Part shown: piece after piece, positions 59,621 to 64,000 of the stretch
Position numbering within the stretch: the first letter of the stretch is position 1
Layout of the letters: every line of letters begins with the position of its first letter
NCBI GenBank assembly: GCA_037833965.1
Contig: AP031354.1
Coordinates: forward strand, 6,488,001 to 6,552,000
Origin: Marchantia polymorpha subsp. ruderalis
Taxonomy: Eukaryota; Streptophyta; Marchantiopsida; Marchantiales; Marchantiaceae
DNA: 64,000 nucleotides
Direction: 5' to 3'
Notes under the pieces: generated by a model
What the model was told of the DNA's origin: nothing
The model's database searches: none
The model's input: the letters and a program-made list of their open reading frames with translations, nothing else
Translations under genes and position numbers: made by a program

Positions 59621-60979
59621 TTATTGAAACAAAAGATTTGATGAGTAGAGTGAAATCCGAATTTCAACACGAAGCTTATATATGTGGAGGTTAAGAAATA
59701 ACTTGTGGATGCTCTCTCACACATGATGTATCTTAATCATGTTGCAAAATTGAAGATTGATGAAGCTAGATGTCACATATTACAAAGAAATATGAGAAGA
59801 TCGTGAGAGCACTACAAGTTGAAAATATAGAAAAAAATTTGAAGTTTGGCGTCTCATAAGCAATGCACATGGATTTTAGAATTACCAAGACCAAGAATTA
59901 CGCACAATAATTTTATTAAAAAGTTATGATACAACTATATCAAGTCATGTGAAAGTGATAAACATCTTGTATAACATACAAAGAGTGTATTATTAACCTA
60001 AAATATGAGGGTATGTGATGCTTTATGTTTGAAATTGTGTAATTATCAACAAAAGAAGACAAACAATCAAAAGCTAGTCGATTTATTGCAACTTCTTTCC
60101 ATTCTAAATCAACAATGAAAACAATTTTTGTTAGAGTATGATAGAAGTATAATTTTGATGGATATATTTATCAAAAAAATTCACATAAGATTAACCACAA
60201 TAATAGTAATCCTATATTCTACTCAATTGTATCTTGATGCAATTATTGATTTTAGTGTACTCATTTCATTAGTTTGTTTTAAAAACTTTGTTTAATATGT
60301 TCAATAGCAATATCAACGATTATCAACTCAATCTCACAGTGAAATAGAGAGATCTAATATTCACGTAGAAAATATGCTAAGAGCATTTATATTAAAATAG
60401 CAACAAAAGTGAAATATGTTTTTTCCTCTTGTGAAATTTGCAAGTAATAATCCTATCAATTGATCGACAAAGATAATTTCAATCTATTTCATATAAGGTG
60501 TTCATTCCATAACTCTGTCAAGTTTTATGAAGCTTTCAAAAGAAGAAAAGGTTTTTGTCAAAGTCATTGCGGTCAACAATTTTGTGAAGCATATTCATAG
60601 AGTATTACACCAAATCAAGTAGAAGTTGATTATTGCTAAAAATTGACAAAAATAGCATGCAGATGCTTATCGTAAAGTTGATTTTCAAGTAGAGGATCCG
60701 AATTGATTCTCTACAATAACTTTTCTCTTGTATTTATATTTATTTTATATATCTTTTCATCAAATTTTAATACTAAATTCATTGATATTTTTGTGATATG
60801 AATATGTGTTGATGAAATGTCATATAAGTTAAAATTTGTGCGACATAAGAAATTACATCTTGTATTTTCTGTGAAAACATGTATCACGTTCAAGATAATT
60901 TACCAATCAATCAACATCAACTTTTATTCTAACCTTGATAGTTGATCATGAGAAATTTGAGGTAAAAAAGACACTCAAA

Positions 60980-61015
60980 ATATGGATTTGAGATCATATG
61001 ATCTCAAATCCATAT
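60980..61015. repeat. Perfect 36-bp palindrome
   Basis: ATATGGATTTGAGATCAT is followed directly by its complement, in the integrase C-terminal remnant. Confidence 0.95.
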
Positions 61016-61531
61016 GTGATTCAATAAATAAAATATTTGATTCAATGGAAAGGATTTTTATCATGTAATTTTTTTCAATAACCCACTAGATATTAGTTAA
61101 TGCACCTTTATCAGTTCAAAAAATTTGAGCATATGTGCAACAAAACCGTTGCATATTACAAGAGTAAAGATTTGTGATTATCTTTAGTTAGTTAAAACTA
61201 AAGTAGAAATTAATCAAGATTTAGATATGGCTACATGTGTGATTGATAGCTACAGCAGGAATGTCTTGATTGAAAATAATACGTCAGCAATCCGAGTATT
61301 GTTAGGTAAAAATTGATTTTGTTAGTTATAAGTGATGAGTCAACAATCCGTGTGAATGTAGATGTTATTCATCATGTCATCAATACTCTTAGAGTAAAAT
61401 GAATGATGTAAGTAAGATTTTGTCTTCTTGGTCAAATTTATATAAGGAATTGGAATCATTTTAGATATATATCAGCTTTATAGTTGTGTTTCATCTTTGA
61501 GTGAGCTATTATCTTAACTTCTAATGTTACA

Positions 61532-62622
61532 CATATCAAGATATCTGTTGAATTAGGCTTTATTTGACTATTAGTTACAGGGTGCACATTGAAATTTAAT
61601 TCCTACAATGTGTTGTTACTAATATAAAACTCATATTGTAACATGAATGACAATTATACAAATTGTTAAGTGATTTGTCTTGGTAAAATATTTTATGATG
61701 GGTATCATCTCAAAACATATCTTTTATGATCATCATGTAAGTTTTTTGATTGATCTTTGAATGAAAATGTTTTTTAGGTAATAAATCATGATATTATGAC
61801 AAGTAATATCTTACTTTTTATGTTATTTCTAAATTATTCATGTAATATAAATATTTTAAATAATTTAATATTTTAAAATCAAATTGATAATTTATTAAAA
61901 ATTTTCTTATTCAAAGGAGTAAACTCATATATATGATTATTAAAAAACTTATACTTGAAGAGATTACGTATTGTTTAAATCCTATGATAAGAGATTTTAA
62001 CTCTTAAGATTTTTATACATCTATTAAGTTTATTTTTGCAAAATTGATCATAGCTTATAAAAAATGAATTGTTTAATATTTGGAAAAAATTTAACAACTT
62101 TTTCCATATAATTATAGCAAAAATTATCCAAAATCCAACATACAATCTATACATTGAACCAAAATCCAACACACATACAATCCAACATTACCCAAAATCA
62201 AACTTTGATGAATAACGTATGATATATAACTGGTTTCATGATTCATTATGTACCAAATCAAACTCATGTATTTGAACATCAAATTGTTGGATACATTAGT
62301 TTCAATAGGATTATTGATTTTAATAATCACATGGTAGTTAAACTTGAAATATTGATTTTTATCACATAAATTATTATTTGTGTAATAAAAATTACATGAG
62401 CGTACTTGGATCAAAATCTATATTCAAAAATTGTAATATATAAATTACATGAATGTGATCATGCTTGAATCTCATTCAACGTGGTATTGGGTAAAAAGCA
62501 TGAAGATGATGACATCATTATTATTTATTATAAGTTATAAGTTAATAAAACACTTACAATTCTTTGTAAAAGTTTGTTTTATCTATCACAATGAAACAAT
62601 ATACGTCATAATGATTGAAATA
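61532..62622. other. A+T-rich region, no gene recognised
   Basis: Stops throughout; no motif or boundary seen. Confidence 0.45.
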
Positions 62623-62855
62623 TGTTGAGGTTAATTCCAATGAAGGAGTAACCTCAAATTTTGGCTATTTATAGCTAGGACGATCGTCCCGACTAGGATT
62701 AAATACCTTAGGGTTCACCATGTACAACACGTATTTCTAAACATGACCTAGAAGTAAAGGTGCTCGAGTTCTGGGTGGACATAGCCCTCTTCCCGATGGT
62801 GAACCATGTTATTTTTGTGCTGTTGTGTCTTCTCTTGTGTTTTAGCGTTAAGAAA
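62623..62855 (+). repeat. 5' LTR of a copia element
   Basis: Starts TGTTGAGGTTAATTCC and contains words typical of plant copia LTRs (CACCATGTACAACACGTA, TTCTGGGTGGACATAGCCC, GGTGAACCA). It ends just before the primer-binding site. About 233 bp. Confidence 0.7.
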
Positions 62856-62856
62856 T

Positions 62857-62869
62857 TGGTATCATAGCC
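62857..62869 (+). promoter_or_regulatory. Primer-binding site of the copia element
   Basis: TGGTATCATAGCC matches the initiator-tRNA-Met site TGGTATCAGAGCC at all but one position. Confidence 0.8.
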
Positions 62870-64000
62870 GATTTGGTTCGGATCCGATGTTAGAGCGTTC
62901 TAAATGATAGGTTTGGTCGCTTTGGAATTTCTAAACAATGACGGTTTTCTGACAAAAGCCACAGTTTATTCAGTGACAGGTTCTATTGACATTTTTTGTC
63001 TATCACAATGAAATCGTTTGCTCAAAACTGATGTGAAATTGTTTGGTCAAAACTGATGATAAAATTTGACACGGAAGTTCTTTTGATTTTGGACAACTGA
63101 CCGTTTATTTCTAATGTGAACGTTTTCTACAACCTGTAGAAAACATCAAGAGGTGTCATTCATTTTTTTGGGAGGATCTTGGAAGGTGTTGCATTCTTCC
63201 GACTCTTGCGCGTAATGACAGTTGACTGGACGGCTCGTCTTTCACAATGTGTTGTCGAATCATGTAACCGCGGTCCTCAATTGCGACGGCTTTCCGTCTT
63301 GGAGAGCTTCACAAGCAGCACCTTGAACTGTAGGATTTCTGACCAAAGATCAGATCAGTCTTGCCAGCACTAATGATGCTTCTTGTGCTCCTAGAATTCT
63401 CTTGGTGATTCTGCAGTCGCGGAAGAATGGGAAGTGGCCAAGATATTGGAGTATGAGCTTCTTAGTTCTGGCGGGTCAAGAATATTAACATTTGATTCAA
63501 AAATCCGTATTACATTTAATGGGGTCAAAATCTTCTGATATTTGGCTCCGACGCTTTGTTAGGGAGCTGGACTGTCGCACAGGGACAGTGGATGATTCCT
63601 CGCCACGAAGGAAAATGCGACATGAAACTGGAGACTCCGCGTTGCGTTCCTACAGTAGTACAAGCGCTTGAACTCGCATGTGGACACGTACATAGAGTTG
63701 CGGTGCTTGAAGGTCATCGTGGTGTTCTGCACAAATGCCTTCAGCCAGATCAAGTACCTTGGCCAGCTCGGTGGCCATGAACGCGATCTGGCAGAGCTCG
63801 CCGTCGCAAGCGTTGAAGGAGATCATCGTCCGCATGGTGTCGCAACTAGACTACTACGTCAAAGAGATGATGGACTCGCTGATTGAGATGTAGATCTAGG
63901 AATTAATAGCATCGTGAGTGAAAATTGACTCTACCAACAATCCTAATATACACACAAGTAATTTCTTTAAAATTTATGAGTGAAGGGTGCATATGCGTTT
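62870..64000. other. Region after the copia LTR, no gene recognised
   Basis: After about 300 bp of leader-like sequence there is no copia gag start. From about 63150 the composition becomes balanced and open frames on both strands (63179-63373 +, 63835-63650 -) appear, but none has a motif I can name. It may be the edge of a host gene that continues beyond the window. Confidence 0.4.

Larger units (their letters stand above)
56301..61531 (+). mobile_element. Decayed full-length chromovirus (gypsy family 1)
   Basis: LTRs at 56301-56602 (ends TAGTGTTACA) and 61173-61531 (ends TAATGTTACA) enclose remnants in the order of the element at 33.7-43.6 kb. These are gag (57200-58000, with KDGCDLEISIMNIN), a zinc knuckle (about 58185, CYVC), RT (59330-59610, with IIEFLDDILIYSKILSDH) and integrase zinc region (59900, LRTIILLKSYDTTISSHV). 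They continue with the integrase core (60330-60660, VEDPN end) and a chromodomain (about 61030, YLIQWKGFLSC). Stops occur every few dozen codons. The strand is opposite to the other copy. Confidence 0.85.

Noticed and set aside
1-64000. CRISPR array, bacterial operons or riboswitches
   Set aside because: No regularly spaced direct repeats; introns, LTRs and plant-type element signatures show a eukaryotic nuclear genome.

Overview
The window looks like a land-plant nuclear genome, most likely a bryophyte (a liverwort of the Marchantia type is my best guess from recalled protein style; this is inference, not shown). It holds only two recognisable host genes in about 64 kb. One is a six-exon MscS-like mechanosensitive channel gene (22052-25315, +). 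The other is a short gene for a secreted bulb-type lectin (28517-29101, -). Together with their flanks they form a gene island at about 19.8-30.7 kb.

The rest is a stack of mobile elements of different ages. At 1-1462 is a Ty1/copia element with an internal deletion. At 2961-3788 is a solo Ty3/gypsy LTR. At 7031-15050 is a TG...CA element (called GLE here) that is interrupted by a 4.66-kb hAT transposon. At 17216-18749 is a large foldback element. From 33.7 to 43.6 kb runs a minus-strand chromovirus, split by a second, better preserved GLE at 37111-42484. From 43.6 to 49.3 kb is a second minus-strand gypsy element, whose 5' end abuts a truncated third GLE copy (about 49.29-50.0 kb). From 51.4 to 55.5 kb is an A+T-decayed copia pol, into which a 2.57-kb Mutator-like element (MULE) has inserted. 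From 55.5 to 61.5 kb are strongly A+T-decayed relatives of both gypsy families. At 62.6 kb is a copia LTR with its primer-binding site.

The most unusual content is the GLE family. Two copies have TG...CA termini and a 5-bp target duplication but no terminal repeats. Each carries the same unrecognised gene: a conserved N-terminal domain, a low-complexity middle, an acidic patch and a C-terminal coiled coil. In the better copy a TATA-like box and duplicated leader-like modules lie downstream of the gene. My reading is that these are solo LTRs of exceptional size (about 5.4 kb) with a gene inside U3. Two other notable points are a MULE whose terminal inverted repeat runs into a histone H3 fragment, and a hAT element carrying a spliced passenger gene.

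Protein calls come from reading translations by eye; no database search was possible. Several reading frames are joined across frameshifts and are called pseudogenes.
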